Positions 11,898 to 20,071 of a stretch of 64,000 nucleotides of DNA are shown here, piece after piece. This stretch comes from Shumkonia mesophila (lineage in GTDB: Bacteria > Pseudomonadota > Alphaproteobacteria > Rhodospirillales > Shumkoniaceae): NCBI RefSeq assembly GCF_026163695.1, contig NZ_JAOTID010000009.1, positions 124,001 to 188,000 of the forward strand. Reading direction: 5' to 3'. The position numbers and the translations under genes were made by a program. Each line of letters starts with the position of its first letter. The first letter of the stretch is position 1. Under the pieces are notes generated by a model, which worked only from the letters and a program-made list of their open reading frames with translations, was not told the origin of the DNA and ran no database searches.

Positions 11898-11921
11898 GGG
11901 GCGCGGAGTCTTCCGCGCCCC
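11898..11921 (-). promoter_or_regulatory. Perfect stem-loop between binding-protein and permease genes
   Basis: GGGGCGCGGA (11898-11907) pairs perfectly with TCCGCGCCCC (11912-11921) around a 4-nt loop. It sits 12 nt after the binding-protein stop codon and 16 nt before the chosen permease start. No U-run follows. Such hairpins often protect the upstream cistron from 3' decay and lower permease expression. Confidence 0.6.
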
Positions 11922-11933
11922 GCCACCGGAGCC

Positions 11934-12959
11934 TCAGCGCGCCAGCGGCTTCACCTCCTTGATCCAGCGGTCGATGACCTGGTTGCGCGTCTTCTCGCTG
12001 CCGTACTTCACGAAGTCATAGTTGATGAGCTTGACGCCTTCCATGCGGATGGCCTCGGGCGGGATCTTGGCGTTGACGTTGGTCGGCGTCTGGAACGACC
12101 CCGTCGTCGCCGCCACTTCCTGGCCTTCCTTCGACAGCGCCCAGTCGACGAACAGCTTGGCGTTGTCCATGTTGCGGGCGCCCTTGATGACGCTCAAGCC
12201 ACCGATCTCGTAGCCGGTCCCCTCGCAGGGGACTACCATCTTGAGCGGAAAGCCGGCCTTGATCTCCTTGGCGTGGTCGTGCAGGAAGCCGAAGCCGATC
12301 AAAGCCTCGCCGCGCGCCACCGCGGTGCCGGGGGCCGAGCCCGACTTGGTGTACTGGGCGATGTTCTTGTGCAGCGCCTTCAGGTAGTCGAAGGCCTTGT
12401 CCTCGCCCCACAGTTGGACATAGGTGGCGAGCGCCGTGTAGGCCGTGCCCGAGCTTTCCGGGTTGGCCATCTGGATCAGCCCCTTGTATTCGGGCTTGGT
12501 GAGGTCGGCCCAGCACTTGGGTTCCGCCAGTTTCTGCTGCTTCAGCAGCTCGGTGTTGTAGCTGAATCCGAGAATGCCGACGTAGATGCCCGCCGAGTGA
12601 TAGCCCTTGCTGGTCGCCGGATTGCGGTAGGGCTCGGCGACTTCCTTGAGCATGGGCGACTGATAGGCTTCGAGCAGGCCGTTGACGCCGGCCTGGCTGT
12701 GCGGGTCCAGCGTACCGCCGTACCAGATGTCGGCCTGCGGATTGTCCTTTTCGGCCAGGATGCGGGCATAGCCGCTGCCCGAGCCGATCGGCGTCATCGA
12801 CACGGCGACGTCTTTCGACTTGCCGAACGTCTCCACCGCCTTTTCGCACCAATCGGGCAGTGCGCTGCAATAGACCACCAGCCGGCCCTTGGCCGACGCA
12901 TCGCCACCGCCGAAGGCAAAAGCCGCCGCGACGAGAACGGGAATGACGAATCGCTTCAT
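11934..12959 (-). CDS. ABC transporter substrate-binding protein, Fbp/AfuA type
   Basis: This 341-residue periplasmic protein has a signal peptide of about 22 residues (ending GGGDASAKG) and begins LVVYCSALPDWCEKAVETF, as in the iron(III)/2-aminoethylphosphonate class of family 1 binding proteins. Other landmarks are GSGSGYARILAEKDNPQADIWYGG and WADLTKPEYKGLIQMANPESSGTAY. It heads a three-gene minus-strand operon. Two cysteines, from VVYCSALPDWCE, may form a disulfide. Iron is one candidate ligand; organophosphonates or sugar phosphates are others. Confidence 0.88.
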   Translation of the reverse strand: MKRFVIPVLVAAAFAFGGGDASAKGRLVVYCSALPDWCEKAVETFGKSKDVAVSMTPIGSGSGYARILAEKDNPQADIWYGGTLDPHSQAGVNGLLEAYQSPMLKEVAEPYRNPATSKGYHSAGIYVGILGFSYNTELLKQQKLAEPKCWADLTKPEYKGLIQMANPESSGTAYTALATYVQLWGEDKAFDYLKALHKNIAQYTKSGSAPGTAVARGEALIGFGFLHDHAKEIKAGFPLKMVVPCEGTGYEIGGLSVIKGARNMDNAKLFVDWALSKEGQEVAATTGSFQTPTNVNAKIPPEAIRMEGVKLINYDFVKYGSEKTRNQVIDRWIKEVKPLAR

Positions 12960-13203
12960 GCGAGCCTCCCTGTTTTTGAGGATATTGTAGCCCCATGCTA
13001 CTGTGAGCCTCTCGCCCTCCGCAAGGCATTCCCGTCCCGTCTCAGGGCCTTGGCGCCGGTGTGCCGGAAGGCCGGCACCGACATGCGCGGGCCGTCAGAG
13101 TTGCCTTTCCGCGGCAGCCCCTTGAGGCTATGCTTACGAACCCTCCGGCGACCGACCGTGCGCCGCCGGGTTTGTCTCGGTTGTCGCGCACGGAGGGACG
13201 ATC
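12960..13203. other. Divergent intergenic region, ABC importer / patatin
   Basis: These 244 nt hold a short operator-like inverted repeat, GTAGC-N5-GCTAC (12987-13001), close to the importer start. They also hold a small hairpin, GTGCCGG-N4-CCGGCAC (13061-13078). No convincing Fur box or -35/-10 pair was found, so the regulator is unknown. Confidence 0.25.
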
Positions 13204-14091
13204 ATGGATCTCCGCACCGGCGAACCAACGGTCCCAGGCACGGCGCGGCACGGCGATGTCTGTATCGGCCTGGCGCTGGGCAGCGGCGGCGCCCGGGGTT
13301 GGGCGCATATCGGCATCCTGCGGGCCCTGGCCGAGGCGGGCATTCGGCCCGATGTGGTGTGCGGCTGCTCGATCGGCTCGCTGGTCGGCGCCGCCTACGT
13401 CACCGGCCAGATCGACTCTTTCGCCTCCTGGGTGAAGTCGCTCACTTGGCGAGAAATCGTCGGCTTGCTCGATCCCGGACTGTCGGGTGGCGGCATCATC
13501 CGCGGCGGTCGCCTGCTGCGTTTCCTGCGCAAGCATTACCGCGACATCGCCATCGAGGATTCGCCTATTCCGTTCGCCGCCGTCGCCACCGATCTTGCCA
13601 CCGGCAACGAGGTGTGGCTGCGCAACGGCCCGCTGTTCGATGCGGTGCGTGCCTCGATCGCCGTACCGGGCCTGTTCGGTCCGGTTCGGATGAACGGAAG
13701 TTGGCTGGTCGACGGCGGGCTGGTCAACCCGGTGCCGGTGTCGCTGTGCCGGGCCATGGGCGCCAATTTCATCGTCGCCGTCACCCTCAACGCCGACAAG
13801 GCCTACCCACCGGCCGATCCCCCTGCGACGGCCGCAGTGCCGCCCTTCCAATCCAACGTCTTCGACGTCGTCGCCACCTCGATCAACATCATGCAGGACC
13901 ATATCGCGCGCAGCCGGCTGGCCGGCGATCCGCCCCACCTGTTGCTGGCGCCGAGCCTCGGCCACATCGGCGTTCTGGCGTTCGACCGCGCCGCCGAAGC
14001 CATCGACGAGGGCCACCGGTGCGCCGTGCAATCCCTCCCCGCCCTGCGCGACTGGATGGCCCGCTTCGCCACGCGCCAGCCAAGCCGCTGA
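13204..14091 (+). CDS. Patatin-like phospholipase (RssA family)
   Basis: This 295-residue serine esterase has the patatin oxyanion loop GSGGARGWAHIG (about residues 27-38), the nucleophile elbow GCSIGS with Ser56, and the catalytic aspartate in DGG (Asp170). Both catalytic residues are present, so it should be active on lipid acyl esters. No signal peptide or membrane anchor is evident. It has its own transcription unit, divergent from the ABC importer. Confidence 0.88.
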   Translation: MDLRTGEPTVPGTARHGDVCIGLALGSGGARGWAHIGILRALAEAGIRPDVVCGCSIGSLVGAAYVTGQIDSFASWVKSLTWREIVGLLDPGLSGGGIIRGGRLLRFLRKHYRDIAIEDSPIPFAAVATDLATGNEVWLRNGPLFDAVRASIAVPGLFGPVRMNGSWLVDGGLVNPVPVSLCRAMGANFIVAVTLNADKAYPPADPPATAAVPPFQSNVFDVVATSINIMQDHIARSRLAGDPPHLLLAPSLGHIGVLAFDRAAEAIDEGHRCAVQSLPALRDWMARFATRQPSR

Positions 14092-14417
14092 TCGCCCGCC
14101 TCCACTGGCTGGGTTTGGAGCGCGCCGGATATCCTTCTCGGAAGCCCGAAAAGGTGGCCCACAACGCGCCGTTGTGCAATTGCCTGATTTTTAGCCAAAT
14201 TATGCGGCTGACTATTATTTGGATATTTTCCATATCATACTGTTTTTACACGATAATTATTCCCCCCGGTGAGATGGCACGTCAATTGCGAAGCATTCCC
14301 TGCACCCTTCGCGTCAGCGCCGCCGCACAAACGAGCGGCAGCTTGGCAGAAATTCACGTGGTGGGCGCGGGTGCCGCAAGGCGGGCCGCGCCGGCCAAGC
14401 ACAGGGAAGCCACCGAC
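14092..14417 (+). other. Intergenic region upstream of the nitrite operon
   Basis: The 326 nt contain an inverted repeat CACAAC-GCGCC-GTTGTG (14160-14176), an AT-rich stretch with the palindrome GATAT-N5-ATATC (14222-14236), and a near-perfect sigma-54 promoter (14275-14290). The first repeat lies about 100 nt upstream of the promoter, a typical distance for an NtrC-type enhancer, but it is not a good NtrC consensus. Confidence 0.55.
14275..14290 (+). promoter_or_regulatory. Sigma-54 (-24/-12) promoter of the nitrite assimilation operon
   Basis: TGGCACGTCAATTGCG matches the RpoN consensus TGGCACG-N4-TTGC at every defined base except the last A/T. Transcription would start near 14302, about 115 nt before the transporter ATG. 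This indicates nitrogen-limitation control through an enhancer-binding protein such as NtrC, and supports nitrite rather than sulfite as the operon's substrate. Confidence 0.8.
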
Positions 14418-15239
14418 ATGTATCAGACCACCATCGATCTGTTCGCCCAGGCCGCCGTCGCCAAGGACGAGGCCATGCGCAAGAACCCGCTCGGCTTTTT
14501 GGTCGCGGCGGCCATGGCCGGCGCCTACGTGGGCATCGGCATCGTTCTCATCTTCTCGCTGGGTCAGATGGTCGACCCCTCGGTACGCGCCCTGGTCATG
14601 GGCGCCTGCTTCGGCATCGCCTTGACCCTGGTCGTCTTCGCCGGCTCCGAGCTGTTCACCGGCCACACCATGATGATGACCCTGGGCGTGCTCAAGGGCT
14701 CCGTCGGCCTTGGCAGCCTGGGGCGGTCCTGGGCCATGACCTGGATCGGCAATCTCGCCGGCTCCGTCCTGCTGGGGTCGTTGTTCGTCGCCGGGGGCGG
14801 CGGGCTCATTCTCAAGGAAGGGGCCAATCTCGTCTTCACGGTCGCCGCCGCCAAGATGAACGCTCCTGCCCTGGAGCTTCTGGTGCGCGGCATCCTCTGC
14901 AACTGGCTGGTCTGCCTAGCTCTGTGGACGAGCGCCAGGGCGACCAGCGATTCGGCGAAATGCATCCTCATCTTCTGGTGCCTGTTCGCCTTCATCGCCA
15001 GCGGCTTCGAGCATTCGATCGCCAACATGACGATCTTCACCATCGCGCTCTTGGGCGCCCACCCCGAAACCGTCAGCCTTGCCGGCATGGCCCACAACCT
15101 GCTGTGGGTGACCATCGGCAACACCATCGCCGGCGTGGTTTTCGTCGCCGCCGGCTATTGGCAGGCCAACGGCAACGGCTTCCCGTGGCTTCGTCCGGCC
15201 GCCAAGGCCGAACCCGTCGCCACCCCCGCCGGCGAGTGA
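14418..15239 (+). CDS. Formate/nitrite transporter family protein (NirC-like)
   Basis: This 273-residue inner-membrane channel of the FNT family shows KNPLGFLVAAAMAGAYVGIG, the family motif AGSELFTGHTMMM, GILCNWLVCLALW, and GFEHSIANM. It probably admits nitrite (possibly hydrosulfide or formate) for the reductase encoded 9 nt downstream. The ATG at 14418 was chosen because it begins the conserved FNT region. Confidence 0.9.
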   Translation: MYQTTIDLFAQAAVAKDEAMRKNPLGFLVAAAMAGAYVGIGIVLIFSLGQMVDPSVRALVMGACFGIALTLVVFAGSELFTGHTMMMTLGVLKGSVGLGSLGRSWAMTWIGNLAGSVLLGSLFVAGGGGLILKEGANLVFTVAAAKMNAPALELLVRGILCNWLVCLALWTSARATSDSAKCILIFWCLFAFIASGFEHSIANMTIFTIALLGAHPETVSLAGMAHNLLWVTIGNTIAGVVFVAAGYWQANGNGFPWLRPAAKAEPVATPAGE

Positions 15240-15248
15240 GGGGGGCCC

Positions 15249-16991
15249 ATGAGCACCGGATTCACACCCGAACAGCAGCGCTATCTGGAGGGTCTGGTGG
15301 CCGGCGTTTCGGCGGTGGCGGGCGGCCCAGCGGCGGCCGAACCGACCGGCCCCGACGCCGCCCACCTGATCGCCATGAAAAAGGCCGAGGCCGAGGGCGG
15401 CAAGCTGGCCGACCCCGAGAAGTTCAAGCGCCAGGAGCACCCCTTCGATGCTTACGAGCGCATGAAGCAGCAGGCGGCCAGCGGCGACTATCCGGCGCCG
15501 CAGGATAACTTCCGTTGGCGGTTCTACGGCCTCTTCTACGTGGCCCCCAACCAGAACTCCTACATGTGCCGGCTGCGCATGCCGAACGGCATCCTCACCC
15601 ACTGGCAGATGGCGGGCCTGGGCAGGCTGGCCGACAGCCATGGCGGGGGTTACGCCCATATCACCACGCGCGCCAACCTGCAGATCCGCGAGATCGAGGC
15701 CGCCAACGCCGTCAGCATGATCGAGGCCATCCAGGATCTGGGCCTCTGCACCCGCGGCTCGGGGGCCGACAACATCCGCAACGTCACCGGCACGCCGACC
15801 GCCGGCATCGACCCCCAGGAACTCCTCGATACCCGGTCCTATACGCGCGACTGGCATTTCCACATCCTGAACGACCGCTCGCTCTATGGGCTGCCGCGCA
15901 AGTTCAACGTCGCCTTCGACGGCGGTGGCAAGGTGGGGGCGCTGGAAGACACCAACGACATCGGATTCCAGGCCGTCGAGGTCGACGAGGGCGCCGGCGT
16001 CGAACCGGGGGTGTGGTTTCGCGTCGCCATCGGCGGCATCACCGGGCACAAGGATTTCGCCCGCGACACCGGAATCGTCGTCCGGCCGTCGGAAGCCACC
16101 CAGGTCGCCGATGCCATCGTGCGGGTCTTCATCGATCACGGCAACCGCACCGACCGTACCAAGGCGCGCCTGAAATACCTCCTCGACGCCTGGGGACTCG
16201 AGAGGTTCCTCGAGGCGGTCGAGCAGAAGCTGGATCGCAAGCTGGATCGCATCGACGCCCGCCACATCAAGGACCGCATCCCGCCGGACCGTATGGCGCA
16301 CCTGGGCGTCCATTCGCAAAGGCAGGCCGGACTCAACTGGATCGGCGTCGTGCTGCCGAGCGGCAAGCTGACCTCCGCGCAGATGCGGGGGTTGGCCGAC
16401 GTCTCGGGAAGGCTGGGCGACGGCGACATTCGCCTGACGGTGTGGCAGAACCTCATCCTCTCCGGGGTCGCCGACGATAACGTGCCGGCGGCGGTGCAGG
16501 CCATCGACGATCTCGGCCTCTCCACCCGGGCGACCTCGATCCGCGCCGGTCTCGTCTCCTGCACCGGCAATACCGGGTGCAAGTTCTCGGCCGCCGACAC
16601 CAAGGGCACGGCGGAACTGATCGCCGAGTATATTGAAAGCCGCTTCGATCTCGACCAGCCGATCAACATCCACCTGACCGGCTGTCATCATTCCTGCGCC
16701 CAGCATCACATCAGCGACATCGGGCTGCTGGCCTGCAAGATTTCGAAGGGCGAGAACGCCGAGCCGGTCGAGGGCTTCCACATCTATGTCGGCGGCGGGT
16801 TCGGCGCCAACGCCACCATCGGCCGCGAGATCTGGCAGGACGTCGAGAACGCCGACTGCCCGGCCGCCATCGAAAAGCTGCTTGTGGCCTATCTCGCCTA
16901 CCGCGCCAGCCCCCATGAAAGCTTCTTCGAGTTCGCCAACCGCTATCCCGTCGAAACCCTGGTGAAGCTCGCCGAGGAGAAGGCGGCATGA
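15249..16991 (+). CDS. Assimilatory nitrite/sulfite reductase, sirohaem [4Fe-4S] (NirA type)
   Basis: This 580-residue cytoplasmic enzyme has the duplicated ferredoxin-like/sirohaem-binding architecture. The four cluster ligands are CTGNTGC (about residues 438 and 444) and GCHHSC (about 479 and 483). It should reduce nitrite to ammonium by six electrons. Its neighbours, an FNT transporter and a sigma-54 promoter, favour nitrite over sulfite. A GGGG stretch precedes the ATG. The stop overlaps the next gene as ATGA, so its reductase partner is translationally coupled. Confidence 0.9.
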   Translation: MSTGFTPEQQRYLEGLVAGVSAVAGGPAAAEPTGPDAAHLIAMKKAEAEGGKLADPEKFKRQEHPFDAYERMKQQAASGDYPAPQDNFRWRFYGLFYVAPNQNSYMCRLRMPNGILTHWQMAGLGRLADSHGGGYAHITTRANLQIREIEAANAVSMIEAIQDLGLCTRGSGADNIRNVTGTPTAGIDPQELLDTRSYTRDWHFHILNDRSLYGLPRKFNVAFDGGGKVGALEDTNDIGFQAVEVDEGAGVEPGVWFRVAIGGITGHKDFARDTGIVVRPSEATQVADAIVRVFIDHGNRTDRTKARLKYLLDAWGLERFLEAVEQKLDRKLDRIDARHIKDRIPPDRMAHLGVHSQRQAGLNWIGVVLPSGKLTSAQMRGLADVSGRLGDGDIRLTVWQNLILSGVADDNVPAAVQAIDDLGLSTRATSIRAGLVSCTGNTGCKFSAADTKGTAELIAEYIESRFDLDQPINIHLTGCHHSCAQHHISDIGLLACKISKGENAEPVEGFHIYVGGGFGANATIGREIWQDVENADCPAAIEKLLVAYLAYRASPHESFFEFANRYPVETLVKLAEEKAA

Positions 16992-18574
16992 CGACGCAAA
17001 CCGCCACCCGGCCATGGCAGATCGTCCCGCCGACGGCGCCGTTCTCGGACGACGAACGGGAACGGCTGAACGCCTTTTTCCTGAACTTCTGGCCGAACAA
17101 GCCCGGCGCCGCCGGTCTGCCGGCGCCGGTCGGGGCCAACGAGGAAGACGAACTGCCGTGGAAAGACCCCGCCATGCCGTTGGCGGATCGCATGGCCCGG
17201 GCCGACGGCCGCCCGCTGAAGCAACGCCTGATGGCGGCCATGGGCCAGCAGGACTGCGGCCAATGCGGATACGACTGTTCGCGCTACGCCGCAGCGATCT
17301 TCGAGCAGGCCGAGCCCCGGCTCCAGCTCTGCGTGCCCGGCGGCAAGGAAACGTCGCGCATGCTGAAAAGCCTGGTCGAGGAAATGGGCGGCGGCGTGCT
17401 CGATCCCGACGAAATGGCGGCGAAGGCAGCGGCGGCGCCGAAGCTGCCGGCCGACGAGCGCCCCGGGCGGTCGCGGGCCCGCCCGGTGGAGGCCCACTTC
17501 GTCGGCTGCCGTCGGCTGAACGGCGAGGGCTCGGAGAAGACGACCCTGCATGTCGAACTCGACCTCGAAGGGTCGGGGCTGGACTATCGGGTGGGCGACA
17601 GCCTGGGCATCCTTCCCCGGAACGACCCGGCGCTGGCCGACCAGGTCATCGCCGCCATCAACGTGCCGCCCGACTTCCCCATCGCCGGACGACCGTTCCG
17701 CGACGTCCTCATCGAGGAAACCTCGCTGGGAACGGCGCCCGACGCCCTTTTCCAGCTGGTTTCCTACATCACCGGCGGCGAGCGACGGATGAAGGCCAAG
17801 GCGCTGGCCAAGGGAGAAGACCCCGACGGCGACGCCGCCAGCCTCGACGTGCTGGGCGTTCTGCAGAAGTTCGAAGGCATCCGCCCGGACCCGGAAGCGC
17901 TGATGGAGGTGCTCGATCCGTTGCAGCCCCGGCTCTATTCCATTTCATCCTCTCCCAAGGTCCATCCGGGACGAGTCCATCTGACGGTCGACGTGGTGCG
18001 CTACGAGGCGGCCGGCCGGCTTCGCCTGGGCGTCGCCTCCACCTTCCTGGCGGACCGCGTGCAGCCCGGCGAAGCCTTGAAGGTCTACGTCCAGGAAGCC
18101 CACGGCTTCGCCCTGCCGGCCGATCCCGCCACGCCGATCGTCATGGTCGGCCCCGGGACGGGAGTGGCCCCCTTCCGGGCGTTCCTGCAAGAGCGCGATG
18201 CCCTGGGCGCCCCCGGCCCCGCCTGGCTTTTCTTCGGCCATCAGCGCGAAGCCAGCGACTTCTTCTACGCCGAGGAATTCAGGCACCTCCAGGAACGCGG
18301 CGCCTTGACCAACCTCTCGCTCGCCTGGTCCCGGGACGGCACCGAGAAGGTCTACGTTCAGCACCGCATGCGCGAGCGCGGCGCCGAGCTGTTCGAATGG
18401 CTGCAAGCCGGCGCCCATGTCTACGTCTGCGGCGACGCCCTGCGCATGGCCAAGGACGTGGAAACGGCGCTGACCGATATCGTCGCCGAGCACGGCAAAC
18501 GTCCGCCCGACGCCGCCAGGGCCTATGTCCAGGATCTCAAAAAACGGGCACGCTATCAGGCCGACGTCTATTGA
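16988..18574 (+). CDS. CysJ-like NADPH flavoprotein with N-terminal 4Fe-4S domain, no flavodoxin domain
   Basis: This 528-residue protein probably passes NAD(P)H electrons to the sirohaem reductase upstream. Residues ~88-114 form a small iron-sulfur domain, CGQCGYDC with a later Cys in LQLCVPGG, like the Fes domain of RnfB. From about residue 165 it follows the FAD/NADPH half of sulfite reductase CysJ: RLYSISSS for FAD, GPGTGVAPFRAFLQER for NADPH, and a C-terminal RYQADVY. The FMN-binding flavodoxin domain of CysJ is absent; the cluster domain appears to replace it. Proteins like this are commonly labelled sulfite reductase alpha subunit. Confidence 0.85.
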   Translation: MTTQTATRPWQIVPPTAPFSDDERERLNAFFLNFWPNKPGAAGLPAPVGANEEDELPWKDPAMPLADRMARADGRPLKQRLMAAMGQQDCGQCGYDCSRYAAAIFEQAEPRLQLCVPGGKETSRMLKSLVEEMGGGVLDPDEMAAKAAAAPKLPADERPGRSRARPVEAHFVGCRRLNGEGSEKTTLHVELDLEGSGLDYRVGDSLGILPRNDPALADQVIAAINVPPDFPIAGRPFRDVLIEETSLGTAPDALFQLVSYITGGERRMKAKALAKGEDPDGDAASLDVLGVLQKFEGIRPDPEALMEVLDPLQPRLYSISSSPKVHPGRVHLTVDVVRYEAAGRLRLGVASTFLADRVQPGEALKVYVQEAHGFALPADPATPIVMVGPGTGVAPFRAFLQERDALGAPGPAWLFFGHQREASDFFYAEEFRHLQERGALTNLSLAWSRDGTEKVYVQHRMRERGAELFEWLQAGAHVYVCGDALRMAKDVETALTDIVAEHGKRPPDAARAYVQDLKKRARYQADVY

Positions 18575-18671
18575 GATTGTAAATGGCTTTGACCTTCTGA
18601 CGCCGCGGCGTTGTGTCCCCGGCCGATCGCGGTCATTCTGGAGGACACCGCGAGAAGCCAGAGGGGGGCCT

Positions 18672-19643
18672 ATGCCTGCCGGTCGGGGACTGTGGTACGT
18701 GTCGAAAGGCGCCGTGGCGTTGCGGCCGGCCGAAATGTCGCCGAGGGATGACGCCCGGCTTCTCATCCGTGCCCTCTTTTCCGGCGTGAGCCGCGGCACC
18801 GAACGCTTGGTCATGAGCGGGATGGTCCCGCCAAGCGAACACGCCCGCATGCGCTGCCCCCACCAGGCCGGCGACTTCCCGTTTCCGGTGCAATACGGAT
18901 ACGCCCTGGTGGGTGTGGTGGAGGAGGGGCCGGCAGACCGGCTTGGGCAGGCCGTTTTCGTCCTCCATCCCCATCAGGACCGGATCTGCATTCCTGTAAC
19001 CGAGGCCCGGCCCCTGCCGCCCGGATTGCCGCCGCGGCGCGCCGTTCTGGCCGCCAACATGGAAACCGCGCTCAACGTCGTCTGGGATGCCAGGATCGCG
19101 CCCGGCGACAATGTGCTGGTCGTCGGCGGGGGTGTCGTCGGGCTGCTGGTGGCCGGCCTGGCGGCGCGTATCGCCGGAACCCGGGTCACCGTCGCCGACG
19201 TCGATCCGTCGCGAGCGCCGGTGGCGGCGCGCCTTGGCGTGGCGTTCGCGCTTCCCGCCGAGGCGCCCGGCGAGCAGGACGTCGTCGTCCACGCCAGCGC
19301 CTCGGAGGATGGCCTGCGTCTGGCGCTGGCCTGCGCCGGGCTGGAGGCGACCGTCGTCGAGGCCAGCTGGTTCGGGGCCGCCGCCGTCAGCCTGCCTCTC
19401 GGCGAAGCCTTCCATTCCCGCCGCCTGCGCATCGTCTCCTCGCAGGTGGGCGCCGTGCCCGCGAACCGCCGTGCCCGCTGGACCCATGCCCGGCGCCTCG
19501 ACACCGCGCTTGGACTGCTTCTGGACGCCGCCTTCGATGAGTTGATCGCCGGCGAAATCGCCTTCGCCGACGCGCCCGCCCGTCTGCCGGTGGCGCTGGC
19601 CGCCGGCAGCGGCGGATTGATGACCGTTCTGACATACGCCTGA
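18672..19643 (+). CDS. Zinc-less medium-chain dehydrogenase/reductase, BchC-like
   Basis: This 323-residue MDR-family protein has a GroES-like N-terminus (SGVSRGTERLVMSG, then YGYALVGVVEEG) and a Rossmann fold (NVLVVGGGVVGLLVAGLAAR). The Cys and His-Glu that bind catalytic zinc in alcohol dehydrogenases are replaced (SGVSRGTE and GYALVG), as in bacteriochlorophyllide dehydrogenase BchC and relatives. It should transfer hydride from NAD(P)H to an unknown substrate. It opens the plus-strand run ADH - QueD-like - glycosyltransferase - methyltransferase. Confidence 0.75.
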   Translation: MPAGRGLWYVSKGAVALRPAEMSPRDDARLLIRALFSGVSRGTERLVMSGMVPPSEHARMRCPHQAGDFPFPVQYGYALVGVVEEGPADRLGQAVFVLHPHQDRICIPVTEARPLPPGLPPRRAVLAANMETALNVVWDARIAPGDNVLVVGGGVVGLLVAGLAARIAGTRVTVADVDPSRAPVAARLGVAFALPAEAPGEQDVVVHASASEDGLRLALACAGLEATVVEASWFGAAAVSLPLGEAFHSRRLRIVSSQVGAVPANRRARWTHARRLDTALGLLLDAAFDELIAGEIAFADAPARLPVALAAGSGGLMTVLTYA

Positions 19644-19663
19644 GGCTGGAAAGGACTTCGCCC

Positions 19664-20071
19664 ATGTACACCGTCGAGATCCGCGACCACGTGATGATCG
19701 CCCACAGCCTGGCGGGGAAGGCCTTCGGCCCGGCGCAAAATCTTCACGGCGCCACCTATGTGGTCGACGTCGCCTTCATGCGTCGCCAACTCGACGGCAA
19801 CGACATCGTCGTCGACATCGGCCTCGCCCAGGAGGTGACGAAAAGGACCCTGGCCGCGCTCAATTTCCGGAACCTCGACGAGCATCCCGACTTCGCCGAG
19901 CGACGCTCGACCACCGAGGCCGTGGCCCGCTGGGTCTTCGAGCGCATCCGGGAAGCCATCGCCGCCGGCGACCTGGGCGGGGCGGCATCGGGCATCGAGC
20001 GGCTGCGCATCACGTTGCACGAATCGCACGTGGCCAGCGCTTCCTACGAGGCCGAGGTCGGCGGTGCGTGA
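19664..20071 (+). CDS. 6-pyruvoyl-tetrahydropterin/6-carboxytetrahydropterin synthase-like protein (QueD family), degenerate active site
   Basis: This 135-residue member of the T-fold PTPS/QueD family keeps the N-terminal zinc histidine (MIAHSL, His14) and one later histidine (LHGAT, His28). The usual HGH is HGA, so the third zinc ligand is missing. The catalytic cysteine expected four residues before His28 is Ala24. The LDH catalytic segment also looks altered. It may therefore bind a pterin without canonical chemistry, or do different chemistry. It overlaps the next gene by 8 nt. Confidence 0.75.
   Translation: MYTVEIRDHVMIAHSLAGKAFGPAQNLHGATYVVDVAFMRRQLDGNDIVVDIGLAQEVTKRTLAALNFRNLDEHPDFAERRSTTEAVARWVFERIREAIAAGDLGGAASGIERLRITLHESHVASASYEAEVGGA

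Noticed and set aside
14160-14176. NtrC enhancer upstream of the nitrite operon
   Set aside because: CACAAC-N5-GTTGTG is at a suitable distance but does not match the GCAC...GTGC NtrC pattern well enough.
14222-14236. FNR/NnrR site in GATAT-N5-ATATC
   Set aside because: It lacks the TTGAT-N4-ATCAA core.
11574-15239. A 1221-residue plus-strand frame ending in the nitrite transporter
   Set aside because: Only 14418-15239 encodes the FNT protein; the remainder is antisense or out of frame to the permease, binding protein and patatin genes.
18600-18611. Palindrome ACGCCGCGGCGT after the nitrite operon as a terminator
   Set aside because: It is short, has no loop and no following T-run.
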